Counted from the first letter of the stretch, positions 1 through 7,133 are shown. The stretch: DNA of 15,310 nt from Pseudomonadota bacterium (GCA_015223015.1 JADFWK010000156.1:1-15310); one strand, 5' to 3'. Program-made: numbers and translations. The notes: generated from the letters alone by a model not told the origin.

Positions 1-365
1 ACATTAGCCTTTCGCGCCCGCTCTAAAACAAATTCTGTAACAGATCGTGAGTCATTAACAGGGTTTGTGTTAGGCATACATGCCACGGCGGTAAACCCTC
101 CTGCAGCAGCAGCCGTGCTCCCCGAGGCAATCGTCTCTTTGTACTCCTCTCCAGGCTCCCTGAAATGAACATGCATATCAATGAGGCCAGGGGTAACGAA
201 CATCCCTGATGCATCTACTGTCTTTACTTGACCACCACCAGGTGGCTGAAAGCTCCCAGGAGTAAAGAGCTTTTCAATCCTTCCCTTACTTATGAGAATA
301 TCCAGTTTCTTTTGTGTTCCAAGGCGAGGATCTATTATATCTCCACCTTTGATCCAGGTTATCAC
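1..365 (-). CDS. pyrC: Dihydroorotase, N-terminal part (cut by window edge)
   Basis: Dihydroorotase closes N-carbamoyl-L-aspartate to dihydroorotate, the third step of de novo UMP synthesis, in the cytosol. Only the first 121 codons are in the window. They show the amidohydrolase opening: a small beta-sandwich strand region (residues 1-55), then [10 protein letters not shown] at 63-72, whose HxH (His65, His67) binds the metal centre, and MPNTNP at 97-102, a typical substrate-side motif. The start is GTG at 365, three bases beyond the pyrB stop. The pyrB 3' end supplies the ribosome site GGAGGGG about 6 bases before the GTG, so translation is probably coupled to pyrB. The HFREPG form is typical of class I (PyrC-type) dihydroorotase. 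Whether the rest keeps the catalytic lysine and aspartate cannot be seen, so an inactive partner-type PyrC cannot be excluded. Confidence 0.93.
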   Translation of the reverse strand, partial: MITWIKGGDIIDPRLGTQKKLDILISKGRIEKLFTPGSFQPPGGGQVKTVDASGMFVTPGLIDMHVHFREPGEEYKETIASGSTAAAAGGFTAVACMPNTNPVNDSRSVTEFVLERARKAN

Positions 366-366
366 C

Positions 367-1290
367 TCATTCCCCTCCAATGAGCAGATAAAGGAGGGCC
401 ATTCGTATGGCCACACCATTGCTGACCTGATCAAGGATCACGGATAAGGGTCCATCTGCCACATCCCACGTTATCTCCACACCCCTGTTTATTGGGCCTG
501 GATGCATTATAATGACATCCTTTTTTGCCCCCTTTAAAAGCTCTTTGTTTAAACCGAAAAAATTGGAATACTCCCGCAGGCTCGGAAACAGGATTCCACT
601 CTGCCTTTCGAGCTGAATCCGTAGCATCATGATAACATCCTTGTTCTTCAAAGCCCTTACCGGATCCAGCACCACCTGCGTCCCTAATGATTCAACATCA
701 GCAGGAATCATGGTCGCCGGGCCTGAAACGGTTACCTCGGCTCCCATCTTCTTCAAGGCCCGTATATCGGACCCTGCGACCCTACTGTGCGCTATGTCCC
801 CAATTATGACAACCCTTAATCCCTTTATCCGGCCCTTCTTTTTTCGAATGGTGAAAAGATCTAGCAATGCCTGGCTGGGATGCTCATGCATTCCATCACC
901 TGCATTAATTACCCCTGCCTCGAGATGTTTGGCCAAGAAATGTGGTGCACCACTGGAGGGATGCCTCAGGACGATAATATCTGGATTCATGGCCTGCAGG
1001 TTCTGTGCCGTATCGATGAGTGTCTCTCCCTTAGCCATACTGCTCTCATTTGCAGAAAGGCTCAGCGTATCTGCGCTGAGTCGTTTAGCAGCCATTTCAA
1101 AGGAGGCCTTTGTTCTTGTACTCGGCTCATAAAAAAAATTGATAATGCTTTTGCCCCTCAGGGTCGGGACTTTCTTGATATCTCTGGATGAGATCTCCAG
1201 GAATGCATCGGCAGTATCGAGTATCATGTTTATGTCGCCGACCGAGAGCTGATCTATCCCTAACAGATCCTTATGATTAAACGTATACAT
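367..1290 (-). CDS. pyrB: Aspartate carbamoyltransferase, catalytic subunit
   Basis: The enzyme joins carbamoyl phosphate and L-aspartate to N-carbamoyl-aspartate, the committed step of pyrimidine synthesis. The 307-residue length matches the family. Visible motifs are FYEPSTRT (53-60, carbamoyl phosphate loop), SMAKGE (84-89, the mobile loop with the catalytic lysine), HPSQALLDL (137-145), GDIAHSRV (164-171, opening of the aspartate domain) and [10 protein letters not shown] (263-272). The aspartate-domain motifs separate it from ornithine carbamoyltransferase. The start is ATG at 1290, with only a weak GGAA-type site about 9 bases upstream. pyrC follows at 3 bases distance. No regulatory subunit gene (pyrI) lies between them, so a PyrB trimer or a PyrB-PyrC complex is more likely than the E. 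coli holoenzyme. It lies 33 bases past the terminator that follows rplQ; see that entry for possible control. Confidence 0.97.
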   Translation of the reverse strand: MYTFNHKDLLGIDQLSVGDINMILDTADAFLEISSRDIKKVPTLRGKSIINFFYEPSTRTKASFEMAAKRLSADTLSLSANESSMAKGETLIDTAQNLQAMNPDIIVLRHPSSGAPHFLAKHLEAGVINAGDGMHEHPSQALLDLFTIRKKKGRIKGLRVVIIGDIAHSRVAGSDIRALKKMGAEVTVSGPATMIPADVESLGTQVVLDPVRALKNKDVIMMLRIQLERQSGILFPSLREYSNFFGLNKELLKGAKKDVIIMHPGPINRGVEITWDVADGPLSVILDQVSNGVAIRMALLYLLIGGE

Positions 1291-1323
1291 GAGCTAATTT
1301 CCGTTGGAATTTGTAAGTCGTCC

Positions 1324-1369
1324 ACAAAAAAAGCCCCCTTCCTCATGTATCATGAAGGGGGCTTGTTTT
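1324..1369 (-). terminator. Strong intrinsic terminator between rplQ and pyrB (possible attenuator)
   Basis: Read on the minus strand, a perfect 10-bp stem AAGCCCCCTT / AAGGGGGCTT (1364-1355 paired with 1340-1331) is followed at once by seven T (1332-1326, the first two also in the stem). The 14-base loop can add an inner CATG-TAT-CATG stem (1354-1351 with 1347-1344). Four A before the stem (1369-1366) could extend it against the T run. This is a textbook Rho-independent terminator for the end of the alpha operon. The opposite strand has a weaker TTGTTTT tail, so it could also stop plus-strand transcription. Only 33 bases separate its end from the pyrB ATG, which leaves little room for a pyrB promoter, so pyrB is probably reached by read-through or regulated attenuation. 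Confidence 0.88.
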
Positions 1370-1405
1370 CTCGAAAAATGCTTCACGCTCCGTTTGAGCT
1401 TTCAT
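1343..1405 (-). other. Possible 20-codon leader peptide frame overlapping the terminator
   Basis: A short frame starts with ATG at 1405 and stops with TGA at 1345-1343, giving MKAQTEREAFFEKTSPLHDT. It runs through the whole upstream arm of the terminator and stops in the loop, just before the downstream arm. A ribosome close behind RNA polymerase would therefore mask the upstream arm and loop. The codons for Ala-Phe-Phe place five T in a row shortly before the stem, where a polymerase could pause when UTP is scarce. This resembles the logic known for the E. coli pyrBI leader. Weak points: the upstream purine stretch (AAGAGATAAGAG) is a poor and badly spaced ribosome site, no promoter is recognisable, and a 20-codon frame can arise by chance. 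Confidence 0.25.
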
Positions 1406-1436
1406 CTCTTATCTCTTGTGCGCACCATTTCTCGCT

Positions 1437-2111
1437 TTATGGTTTCTCTGCTTTCTCCTGTTTTCTCTTGGCGACCTTCACTTTGTCTTTCGAGATGCCC
1501 TGTTTATCCCGGGAATCCTTTTTCTCCTTTTTGGAGGTCTTCTTTTTCTCCTCGGGAACCCCTGTTTTTCTTTTGGGGCTTTCTTTTTTGACCTCAGAAG
1601 CCTTTTTCTTTCCTTTGGGGGAATCCTTTTTCTCTTCAGCTTCAGGTACCTTTATTGCGCTCTTAGGGCTCTCCTGTTTATCTGAAGCCTTCTTGGGAAC
1701 CTTCTCAGCGCCCTTTTGGTCCCTCTTAATGGCCTTATCCGCTCCCTTCCCCTTATCCGCCAATAACAGCTGGATAATTGCGACCGGTGCATTATCGCCG
1801 ATCCTATGACCAGCTCTTAAAATCCTAACGTAGCCACCCTGGCGATCCGAAAAACGCTCGCCCATCTGATCAAACAGTTTATTGGCAACAGATTTATCCA
1901 TAAAATAGGAAAGGACCTGACGACGCGCATGAAGATCACCCCGCTTGGCAAGGGTGATCATCTTCTCAGCAACAGGTCGCAATGCCTTAGCCTTTGCATG
2001 TGTTGTTGAAATCTCCTCATATCGAAACAGGGAAGTGACCAGGTTTCTCAAAACGGCTTTTCGATGGCTTGAGTCCCGACCCAGCTTTTTTCCTGCCTTT
2101 CTATGCCTCAT
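1437..2111 (-). CDS. rplQ: Ribosomal protein L17 with long lysine-rich C-terminal extension
   Basis: L17 (bL17) is a large-subunit protein near the exit side of the tunnel. Residues 1-118 are a normal L17: it opens [12 protein letters not shown], has [11 protein letters not shown] (14-24), a [13 protein letters not shown] segment (58-70), and the [20 protein letters not shown] ending (97-116). The family usually stops at about 115-130 residues; here about 106 more follow. That tail is almost all Lys, Glu, Ser, Asp and Pro, with ESPK/DSPK units at 147-150, 163-166 and 177-180 and no hydrophobic core, so it should be disordered and strongly basic. The frame stays open, has a clear stop (TAA), and carries in-frame DNA repeats (see repeat entry), so the tail looks real and not a frameshift artefact. 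The ATG overlaps the rpoA stop (ATGA), implying translational coupling. Confidence 0.97.
   Translation of the reverse strand: MRHRKAGKKLGRDSSHRKAVLRNLVTSLFRYEEISTTHAKAKALRPVAEKMITLAKRGDLHARRQVLSYFMDKSVANKLFDQMGERFSDRQGGYVRILRAGHRIGDNAPVAIIQLLLADKGKGADKAIKRDQKGAEKVPKKASDKQESPKSAIKVPEAEEKKDSPKGKKKASEVKKESPKRKTGVPEEKKKTSKKEKKDSRDKQGISKDKVKVAKRKQEKAEKP
1499..1682 (-). repeat. rplQ: In-frame direct repeats inside the L17 tail
   Basis: On the plus strand the 16-mer GGGAATCCTTTTTCTC occurs at 1511-1526 and again at 1619-1634, exactly 108 bases (36 codons) apart. The 10-mer CCTGTTTATC occurs at 1499-1508 and 1673-1682, 174 bases (58 codons) apart. Both offsets are multiples of three. They encode EKKDS at residues 160-164 and 196-200, and DKQ at 144-146 and 202-204. 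The pattern points to growth of the tail by internal duplication followed by divergence. Part of the similarity could come from the low-complexity AAG/GAA codon content. Confidence 0.7.
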
Positions 2112-3166
2112 TGATCCTGTTCCTCTTCCTTCTCCCCCTGTCCTTCCTGTTCATCATGCTTGGGGAAGGGAAAATTTTCCAATTCCATGCCAAACTGCAG
2201 ATCCATTTCCTCCAAGATCCTCTTTATCTCATTCAGGGACTTTCTTCCAAAATTCTTTGTCTTGAGCATCTCACTCTCTGTTTTCTGGACCAATTCGTAG
2301 ATATATTTTATGTTAGCATTCTTCAGGCAATTAGATGAGCGCACAGACAGTTCAAGCTCACTCACCGGCTTAAATAGATTCTCATTTACCTTTTCTTCCA
2401 CCTCTTTTTCTTCTTTTTCTACTTCTTCTTCCGGTTCTTCTTCGAAATTGATAAAAGGAGTAGCCTGTTCCTTAAGAATCTTTGCAGCAAAGGCTAAAGC
2501 ATCTTGTGGATCCACCGTTCCATTCGTCCAGATCTCTAACGTCAATTTATCATAATCAGTCCTCTGGCCGACCCGTGCGTTACCAACTACATAGCTCACT
2601 TTCCTGACCGGTGAGAAAAGAGCATCTATGAGTATTACGCCGATTTCTTGATCTCCTGCCACATTCTTCTCTGCCGGAACGTATCCTCTGCCGGTTTTGA
2701 CTATCATCTCAGCATGCAAAACAGCATCCTTATTGAGCGTAGCAATATGGCTATCTCGATTCATTATTTCAACCTTCCCGTCGGTGAGCATATCGCCAGC
2801 CTTTGCCTCCTTTTCCCCTTTGAGATCCAGAACAAGCTTAATTTCCTCTTCTTCTTCTTCACTATCATTGACAGTCTTGAGATTCACTTCCTTTAGATTC
2901 AAAATGATGTCTGTTATATCCTCCTTTATCCCTGGAATCGTCGTAAATTCATGAGGCACACCATCAAATCTAACAGAGACAATGGCGGCCCCCTGCAGAG
3001 AAGACAGGAGAATCCGTCTTAAAGCATTCCCAAGAGTGATCCCGAAACCCCTCTCTAGCGGCTGACAAACAAATTTCCCGTAAAAATCCGTAAAGGAATC
3101 GGTTTCGATTTCAATCATCTTAGGTTTTATCAAATCTCTCCAATTTCTTTGCTGTAGCTTTTTCAT
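2108..3166 (-). CDS. rpoA: DNA-directed RNA polymerase alpha subunit
   Basis: The alpha subunit dimerises to start polymerase assembly and binds UP elements and activators through its C-terminal domain. At 352 residues it is somewhat longer than the usual 310-340. The N-terminal domain shows [20 protein letters not shown] (36-55), the dimer and beta-contact region. A highly acidic linker follows at about 242-262 ([18 protein letters not shown]). The C-terminal domain has [19 protein letters not shown] (274-292) and [18 protein letters not shown] (301-318); Arg276 matches the UP-element-contact arginine (E. coli R265). A polar, acidic tail (about 336-352) ends the protein. The ATG at 3166 has a good GAGGTGA site 9 bases upstream. 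The last codons overlap the rplQ start by 4 bases. Confidence 0.98.
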   Translation of the reverse strand: MKKLQQRNWRDLIKPKMIEIETDSFTDFYGKFVCQPLERGFGITLGNALRRILLSSLQGAAIVSVRFDGVPHEFTTIPGIKEDITDIILNLKEVNLKTVNDSEEEEEEIKLVLDLKGEKEAKAGDMLTDGKVEIMNRDSHIATLNKDAVLHAEMIVKTGRGYVPAEKNVAGDQEIGVILIDALFSPVRKVSYVVGNARVGQRTDYDKLTLEIWTNGTVDPQDALAFAAKILKEQATPFINFEEEPEEEVEKEEKEVEEKVNENLFKPVSELELSVRSSNCLKNANIKYIYELVQKTESEMLKTKNFGRKSLNEIKRILEEMDLQFGMELENFPFPKHDEQEGQGEKEEEQDQ

Positions 3167-3256
3167 AGATACAAATCACCTCAAAGACAGATTGTTTTAT
3201 AGTGTCTTTAAAAGACTAAACCATTTCTTAGTGATGGAATTGTTGGGATGTGTTAC
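3167..3256 (-). other. rpsD-rpoA spacer with a small imperfect palindrome
   Basis: This 90-base spacer is AT-rich. It holds the imperfect palindrome TAGTCTTTTAAAGACACTA (3218-3200 on the minus strand), whose core GTCTTTTAAAGAC is symmetrical, but the loop is too tight and the pairs too A-T rich for a convincing terminator; no T run follows. A TATAAA sits just after it and could be a -10 box, but I find no matching -35. The rpoA ribosome site GAGGTGA lies at its 3' end. An internal promoter, or a processing site adjusting rpoA output, is possible but not shown. Confidence 0.35.
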
Positions 3257-3886
3257 TTATTTTGAGTATAGCTCAACTATCAGTTGCTCATTGATAGGCA
3301 TGGTTAACTCTTCACGATTAGGAAATTCTTTGACGATACCGCGAAAATTACTACCATCAACCTCTAACCACGAGGGCATCTCTCGCCTGACAACTGTCTC
3401 CATTGCCTCCAGAATAAAAGGGCTCTTGCGGCTTTTCTCTCTTACCTCTATCACGTCACCGATCTTAACCTGGTAAGAAGGTATATTGACCTTCCTTCCA
3501 TTCACAGTGGAATGATTATGTCTCACCAGCTGCCTTGCCTGATTCCTTGAAGAGGCAAATCCCATCCGATAGACTATGTTATCCAATCGGCGTTCTAGCA
3601 AGATTAACAGATTAGTGCCAGTAATTCCCTTTTGCCTATCAGCCCGGGTATAATACTTTCGAAACTGCTTTTCTAGCACCCCATAAATTCTCTTCACCTT
3701 TTGTTTTTCTCGAAGTTGGATCCCGTAGTCGGAGATCTTTCTACCTCTCCTCTGACCGTGCTGACCAGGGGGATAAGAGCGCCTTTCAAAGGCGCATTTG
3801 TCCGTGTAGCACCTGTCGCCTTTGAGGAAAAGTTTCACGTTTTCCCTCCTGCACAGCCGGCACGCAGCTTCAGAATATCGAGCCAC
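3257..3886 (-). CDS. rpsD: Ribosomal protein S4 (zinc-ligand form)
   Basis: S4 is a primary binder of the 5' domain of 16S rRNA and an early small-subunit assembly protein. With the start at 3886 it has 209 residues, the usual size. It opens [16 protein letters not shown] and carries four cysteines, Cys9, Cys12, Cys26 and Cys31, in the arrangement of the zinc-binding S4 type. The S4 RNA-binding domain follows ([20 protein letters not shown], about 97-116). The frame stays open back to a TTG at 3928 inside rpsK, but I choose GTG at 3886: it has a strong AGGAGGG site at 3899-3893 with 6 bases spacing, and the protein then begins at the conserved MARY. S4 represses its own operon in E. coli; no such target is identifiable here. 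Confidence 0.97.
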   Translation of the reverse strand: MARYSEAACRLCRRENVKLFLKGDRCYTDKCAFERRSYPPGQHGQRRGRKISDYGIQLREKQKVKRIYGVLEKQFRKYYTRADRQKGITGTNLLILLERRLDNIVYRMGFASSRNQARQLVRHNHSTVNGRKVNIPSYQVKIGDVIEVREKSRKSPFILEAMETVVRREMPSWLEVDGSNFRGIVKEFPNREELTMPINEQLIVELYSK

Positions 3887-3892
3887 TATTTT

Positions 3893-3899
3893 CCCTCCT
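3893..3899 (-). promoter_or_regulatory. Ribosome binding site fixing the rpsD start
   Basis: AGGAGGG on the minus strand overlaps the rpsK stop codon TAG (3900-3898) and lies 6 bases before the GTG at 3886. It argues against the longer frame beginning at the TTG at 3928, and it suggests that ribosomes finishing rpsK restart on rpsD. Confidence 0.85.
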
Positions 3900-4293
3900 A
3901 CACCCTTCTCCTCTTTCGGGGCCTGCAACCGTTATGTGGAATGGGGGTCACATCTCTAATCATGGTGACGGAAAAGCCGTCCATTTGTAATGCCCGTAAG
4001 GCTGCTTCACGTCCAACACCGGGGCCCTTAACCCGAACCTCGGCAGTCTTCAGACCGACAGACATTGCCTTTTTTAATGCACTCTGTGCTGCTAACTGGG
4101 CAGCAAAAGGAGTGCTTTTTCTAGAACCCTTAAAGCCAACCTGTCCTGGGCTCGAGGATGCTATCACGTTCCCGTTCATATCGGTGATGGTAATGATAGT
4201 GTTGTTAAAGGTAGACTGAATGTGCACGATCCCATTAACAACAATTTTTTTCTCTTTTTTGCCTTTACTCGCCTTTCCTGTTTCTTTGGCCAC
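3898..4293 (-). CDS. rpsK: Ribosomal protein S11
   Basis: S11 lies on the platform of the small subunit near the mRNA exit and contacts the 3' part of 16S rRNA. The 131 residues match the family. After a lysine-rich N-terminal stretch (1-17) come the conserved [15 protein letters not shown] (24-38), the [14 protein letters not shown] segment (53-66), [11 protein letters not shown] (86-96) and the basic end [13 protein letters not shown]. The start is GTG at 4293 with GGAGG five to six bases upstream, and the rpsM stop lies 15 bases before. rpsD follows after 11 bases. Confidence 0.98.
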   Translation of the reverse strand: MAKETGKASKGKKEKKIVVNGIVHIQSTFNNTIITITDMNGNVIASSSPGQVGFKGSRKSTPFAAQLAAQSALKKAMSVGLKTAEVRVKGPGVGREAALRALQMDGFSVTMIRDVTPIPHNGCRPRKRRRV

Positions 4294-4308
4294 TACCCCT
4301 CCAAACCT

Positions 4309-4677
4309 TTATTTTCTGCGTCCTCCAATGATCCTTCTGGGCCCCTTTCGTGTTCTTGCGTTTGTGTGAGTTCTCTGGCCTCTAGCAGGGAGGCCTTTCC
4401 TGTGCCGTAGCCCCCTATAGCACCCCATATCCATCAGGCGCTTAATATTCATAGATACTTCCCGTCGCAGATCTCCTTCCACCTGAAAGGATTCATCAAT
4501 TATCTTTCTGGTCCTTGTTACTTCTTCCTCAGTGAGTTGATCTGATTTGGTATCTAGGTTTACGCCTGCCTTCTCAAGAATCTTCCGAGAACTGCTCCTC
4601 CCTATTCCATAAATATAGGTAAGGGCTATCTCGATTCTCTTTCCCTTTGGTAAATCAACACCAGCGATTCTGGCCAC
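4309..4677 (-). CDS. rpsM: Ribosomal protein S13
   Basis: S13 sits in the head of the small subunit, contacts P-site tRNA with its C-terminal tail and forms bridges to L5. The 122 residues are normal. It opens [14 protein letters not shown], has [13 protein letters not shown] (22-34, helix-two-turn-helix), [20 protein letters not shown] (89-108) and the basic tail ending GGRRK that reaches the tRNA site. The start is GTG at 4677 with a GGGAGA site upstream. In E. coli the alpha operon mRNA is controlled by S4 at a pseudoknot just before this gene. The 55-base spacer to rpmJ is shorter than that structure and I cannot recognise it. Confidence 0.98.
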   Translation of the reverse strand: MARIAGVDLPKGKRIEIALTYIYGIGRSSSRKILEKAGVNLDTKSDQLTEEEVTRTRKIIDESFQVEGDLRREVSMNIKRLMDMGCYRGLRHRKGLPARGQRTHTNARTRKGPRRIIGGRRK

Positions 4678-4732
4678 AACGCGTTCTCCCTAAAAGACCC
4701 TAAAACAACCTCGATTCCTAATTTTCAAGCAC

Positions 4733-4846
4733 CTAGCCCTGTCTCTGTTTATGCCGAGGATTATCACAGATTACCCTGAGCACACCTTTCCTCTTGACTA
4801 TCTTGCAGTTTTTGCATCTCTTCTTTATGGATGATCGAACCTTCAT
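4733..4846 (-). CDS. rpmJ: Ribosomal protein L36 (zinc-ligand form)
   Basis: L36 (bL36) is a tiny zinc-ribbon protein of the large subunit. The frame gives 37 residues: [20 protein letters not shown] at the start and [11 protein letters not shown] at the end. The zinc ligands Cys11, Cys14, Cys27 and His32 are all present, so this is the C+ paralogue. The ATG at 4846 lies 3 bases after the secY stop; only a weak GAG-type ribosome site is visible in the secY end, so coupling to secY is likely. In many bacteria infA and map precede it; here it follows secY directly, as in enterobacteria. Confidence 0.97.
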   Translation of the reverse strand: MKVRSSIKKRCKNCKIVKRKGVLRVICDNPRHKQRQG

Positions 4847-4849
4847 ATC

Positions 4850-6163
4850 TTATCTCACTCTACCGAGCCCCCTCTTCATGAAACCCTCATAATGCCTTGT
4901 TAGCAAATGGGTCTCTATCTGGGTAATAGTATCCATACCAACGCCAACCACAATCAAAAGGGCTGTTCCCCCAAAATAAAAGGGGACGTTGAGTCTGTAA
5001 ATTAAGATCTCAGGCAAAATACAGATAATGGAAACGTAAATGGCTCCACTGAATGTTATTCTTGTGAGCACCCGGTCAATGAACTCGGCAGTACTTCTTC
5101 CCGGCCTAATGCCAGGGATAAATCCGCCATACTTTTTCATATTATCGGCAACCTCGGCAGGGTTAAAATGAATAGCTGTGTAAAAATAGCAAAAGAAAAT
5201 GATAAAACCTACATAAAGCAGGGTATATATCAGTCGCCCCGGCGCCAAAGACGTTACAATGAACTGAAGCCAACCGATCTGCTTCACAGTTAGGAAACCT
5301 GCTATGGTAGCTGGAAACATAATTATGGAAGAAGCAAAGATTGGAGGAATAACGCCAGCAGTATTGACCTTTAATGGTAGATGGGTGCTCTGGCCCCCAT
5401 ACATTTTCCTGCCAATCACCCTTTTTGCGTACTGGACCGGTATGCGTCTCTGACCTCTTTCAATGAAAACAATGACCCCCACAATAGCAATCATAAAAAC
5501 AACCAAGAGGATTCCAAAAAATGGACTCATCTCTCCCGTACCCATCAAGCGAAATGAGTTGCCAATAGCTAATGGCAACCGTGCCACAATCCCTGAAAAG
5601 ATGATCAATGATATGCCATTTCCTATACCCCGCTCGGTTATCTGTTCACCAAGCCACATCAAAAAGGTTGTACCGGCACACAAGGTTATCATCGTCATAA
5701 GCCTAAAGCCCCAGCCTCCTAACGGAACAACCAGAGCTCCTGAAGGGCTTGTCATGCTCTCCAGACCGACGGATATACCAAAACCCTGGACAAGGCTCAG
5801 TATCACCGTACCGTAACGCGTATATCGTGTAATCTTTTTTCGTCCAGCTTCTCCCTCTTTTTTCAATTTCTCCAAATGGGGAACAACTACGGTGAGAAGC
5901 TCCAAAATGATCGCCGCACTTATGTAAGGCATTATCCCGAGGGCCATTACCGATAGCCTCTGGAGAGCTCCTCCTGAGAACATATCAAACAAACCAAATA
6001 AGGTGCCCTGTCTGGCGCCGAAAAAGGCAGCCAAAGCTGATCCATCAATACCAGCTGTTGGAATGTGACACCCAAGCCGGTAAACCACCAGCATCAAGAG
6101 GGTAAAAATTATCCTTTTCTTAAGTTCTGGAATCTTTGTTATGTTTTGAAAACCGCCGATCAC
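4850..6163 (-). CDS. secY: Protein translocase channel subunit SecY
   Basis: SecY forms the inner-membrane channel, with SecE and SecG, for export and membrane insertion of proteins. The 437 residues carry the expected ten hydrophobic spans. Landmarks are the first span (18-37), the plug and second-span region (61-91, with GIMPYISAAIILELL at 76-90), LGEQITERGIGNGISLII (171-188), ERGQRRIPVQYAKR (235-248) in the SecA/ribosome-contact loop, GGFIPGIRPGRSTAEFI (346-362) and the C-terminal YEGFM (425-429). Two residues separate GTG ATC from GGF, a usual SecY opening. The start is GTG at 6163; the rplO end supplies GGAGGT about 9 bases upstream. Placement between rplO and rpmJ is the standard spc-operon position. 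Confidence 0.98.
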   Translation of the reverse strand: MIGGFQNITKIPELKKRIIFTLLMLVVYRLGCHIPTAGIDGSALAAFFGARQGTLFGLFDMFSGGALQRLSVMALGIMPYISAAIILELLTVVVPHLEKLKKEGEAGRKKITRYTRYGTVILSLVQGFGISVGLESMTSPSGALVVPLGGWGFRLMTMITLCAGTTFLMWLGEQITERGIGNGISLIIFSGIVARLPLAIGNSFRLMGTGEMSPFFGILLVVFMIAIVGVIVFIERGQRRIPVQYAKRVIGRKMYGGQSTHLPLKVNTAGVIPPIFASSIIMFPATIAGFLTVKQIGWLQFIVTSLAPGRLIYTLLYVGFIIFFCYFYTAIHFNPAEVADNMKKYGGFIPGIRPGRSTAEFIDRVLTRITFSGAIYVSIICILPEILIYRLNVPFYFGGTALLIVVGVGMDTITQIETHLLTRHYEGFMKRGLGRVR

Positions 6164-6165
6164 CG

Positions 6166-6603
6166 TTACACCACCTCTACCGTGCCGCCTACAGATTCAA
6201 TCTTCTCTTTTGCTGCCTGACTGACTTTATCGAGCTTTATGGTGAGGGGATGAGATATCTCCCCTATGCCCAAAAGCTTTACTGCCACAGGCTTCTTGAG
6301 TAACCCAGCCTTGCACAATGTGTCTCTGTCGATCGTTTCGCCTGAGGCAAAATCTTTAAGATCTCTTATGTTAATAATTTCATACTGTTTCTTGAAGATA
6401 TTGGTAAAACCCCGTTTCGGAATTCTTCTCTGAAGAGGCATTTGCCCACCTTCAAATCCTACATTAACTCCTCCGCCAGAGCGCGAGTTTTGCCCTTTCG
6501 TGCCCCTGCCCGCAGTTTTTCCCTTTCCTGAACCTCCTCCTCTGCCGATTCTCTTTGCCTTTTTCCTCAAACCGTTCGATGACATCAATTCATGCAACTT
6601 CAT
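6166..6603 (-). CDS. rplO: Ribosomal protein L15
   Basis: L15 is a late-assembly large-subunit protein that threads an extended glycine-rich arm into 23S rRNA. The 145 residues fit the family. The arm is visible at 19-54 (IGRGGGSGKGKTAGRGTKGQ onward, with RSGGGVNVGFEGGQMPLQRR), followed by PKRGFTNIFK (62-71) and a globular C-terminal domain ending in the conserved GGTVEVV. The ATG at 6603 has GAGGAG seven bases upstream. The preceding gene is rpsE at a distance of only 26 bases, so rpmD, which normally lies here, is absent. Confidence 0.98.
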   Translation of the reverse strand: MKLHELMSSNGLRKKAKRIGRGGGSGKGKTAGRGTKGQNSRSGGGVNVGFEGGQMPLQRRIPKRGFTNIFKKQYEIINIRDLKDFASGETIDRDTLCKAGLLKKPVAVKLLGIGEISHPLTIKLDKVSQAAKEKIESVGGTVEVV

Positions 6604-6629
6604 ATGGGCTCCTCAAACTCCAGAATGGC

Positions 6630-7127
6630 TCAGCTCAAAATCTCCTCTACAGTCTTGCCCCGGGACCTTGCTATCTCCTCCGGGGTTCTCAAAGACATCA
6701 GCCCATTCAGGGTGGCCTTAACCAGATTATGGGGATTATGGGAACGCAGGCATTTGCTCACAACGTTCCTGACACCGGCCGCCTCTAAAACTGCCCTAAC
6801 TGCCCCTCCAGCAATAATGCCTGTTCCGGGGCGGGCTGGCTTAAGTAAGACAGAACTCGAACCGGAAACTCCAATTATCTCATGTGGAATGGAATCCTCT
6901 AAAAGTGAAACGGCTCTCATATCTTTTTTGGCCCGTTCCCCTCCCTTTCTTATCGCTTCTGGGACTTCATTCGCCTTGCCCAATCCGGTGCCAACCGTAC
7001 CCTTGCCATCGCCAATCACAACAATAGCGCTGAAGCTGAACCTGCGACCTCCTTTTACGACTTTTGCAACTCTGTTGATATAGACAACCTTCTCAACAAG
7101 TTGTGCATCTTCATCTTCTTTGATCAA
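6630..7127 (-). CDS. rpsE: Ribosomal protein S5
   Basis: S5 sits at the mRNA entry and is important for decoding accuracy. The 165 residues are typical. The double-stranded-RNA-binding-like domain shows [20 protein letters not shown] (12-31), then [20 protein letters not shown] (36-55), the signature around the ambiguity loop, and the C-terminal domain with [19 protein letters not shown] (about 101-119). The start is TTG at 7127: a TAA stands directly before it in frame, no ATG or GTG in frame occurs in the next 25 codons, and AAAGGAG (7140-7134) lies 6 bases upstream. rplR ends 22 bases before. Confidence 0.97.
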   Translation of the reverse strand: MIKEDEDAQLVEKVVYINRVAKVVKGGRRFSFSAIVVIGDGKGTVGTGLGKANEVPEAIRKGGERAKKDMRAVSLLEDSIPHEIIGVSGSSSVLLKPARPGTGIIAGGAVRAVLEAAGVRNVVSKCLRSHNPHNLVKATLNGLMSLRTPEEIARSRGKTVEEILS

Positions 7128-7133
7128 TTACTG

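Noticed and set aside
23..214. Minus-strand frame of 63 codons inside pyrC
   Set aside because: It is out of frame with pyrC, whose frame carries the HxH and MPNTNP motifs.
629..1132. Plus-strand frame of 167 codons opposite pyrB
   Set aside because: Shadow of a fully conserved PyrB; no recognisable protein features or ribosome site.
1273..1809. Plus-strand frame of 178 codons, Phe/Ser/Leu-rich and apparently hydrophobic
   Set aside because: It is the antisense of the Lys/Glu-rich rplQ tail; AAG/GAA codons read backwards give Phe, Leu and Ser. No ribosome site, and it crosses the terminator.
3887..3928. N-terminal extension of S4 from a TTG at 3928
   Set aside because: The extension overlaps rpsK, is not S4-like, and the GTG at 3886 has a much better ribosome site and gives the conserved MARY start.
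6592..7083. Plus-strand frame of 163 codons opposite rpsE
   Set aside because: Antisense shadow of rpsE with no motif of its own.
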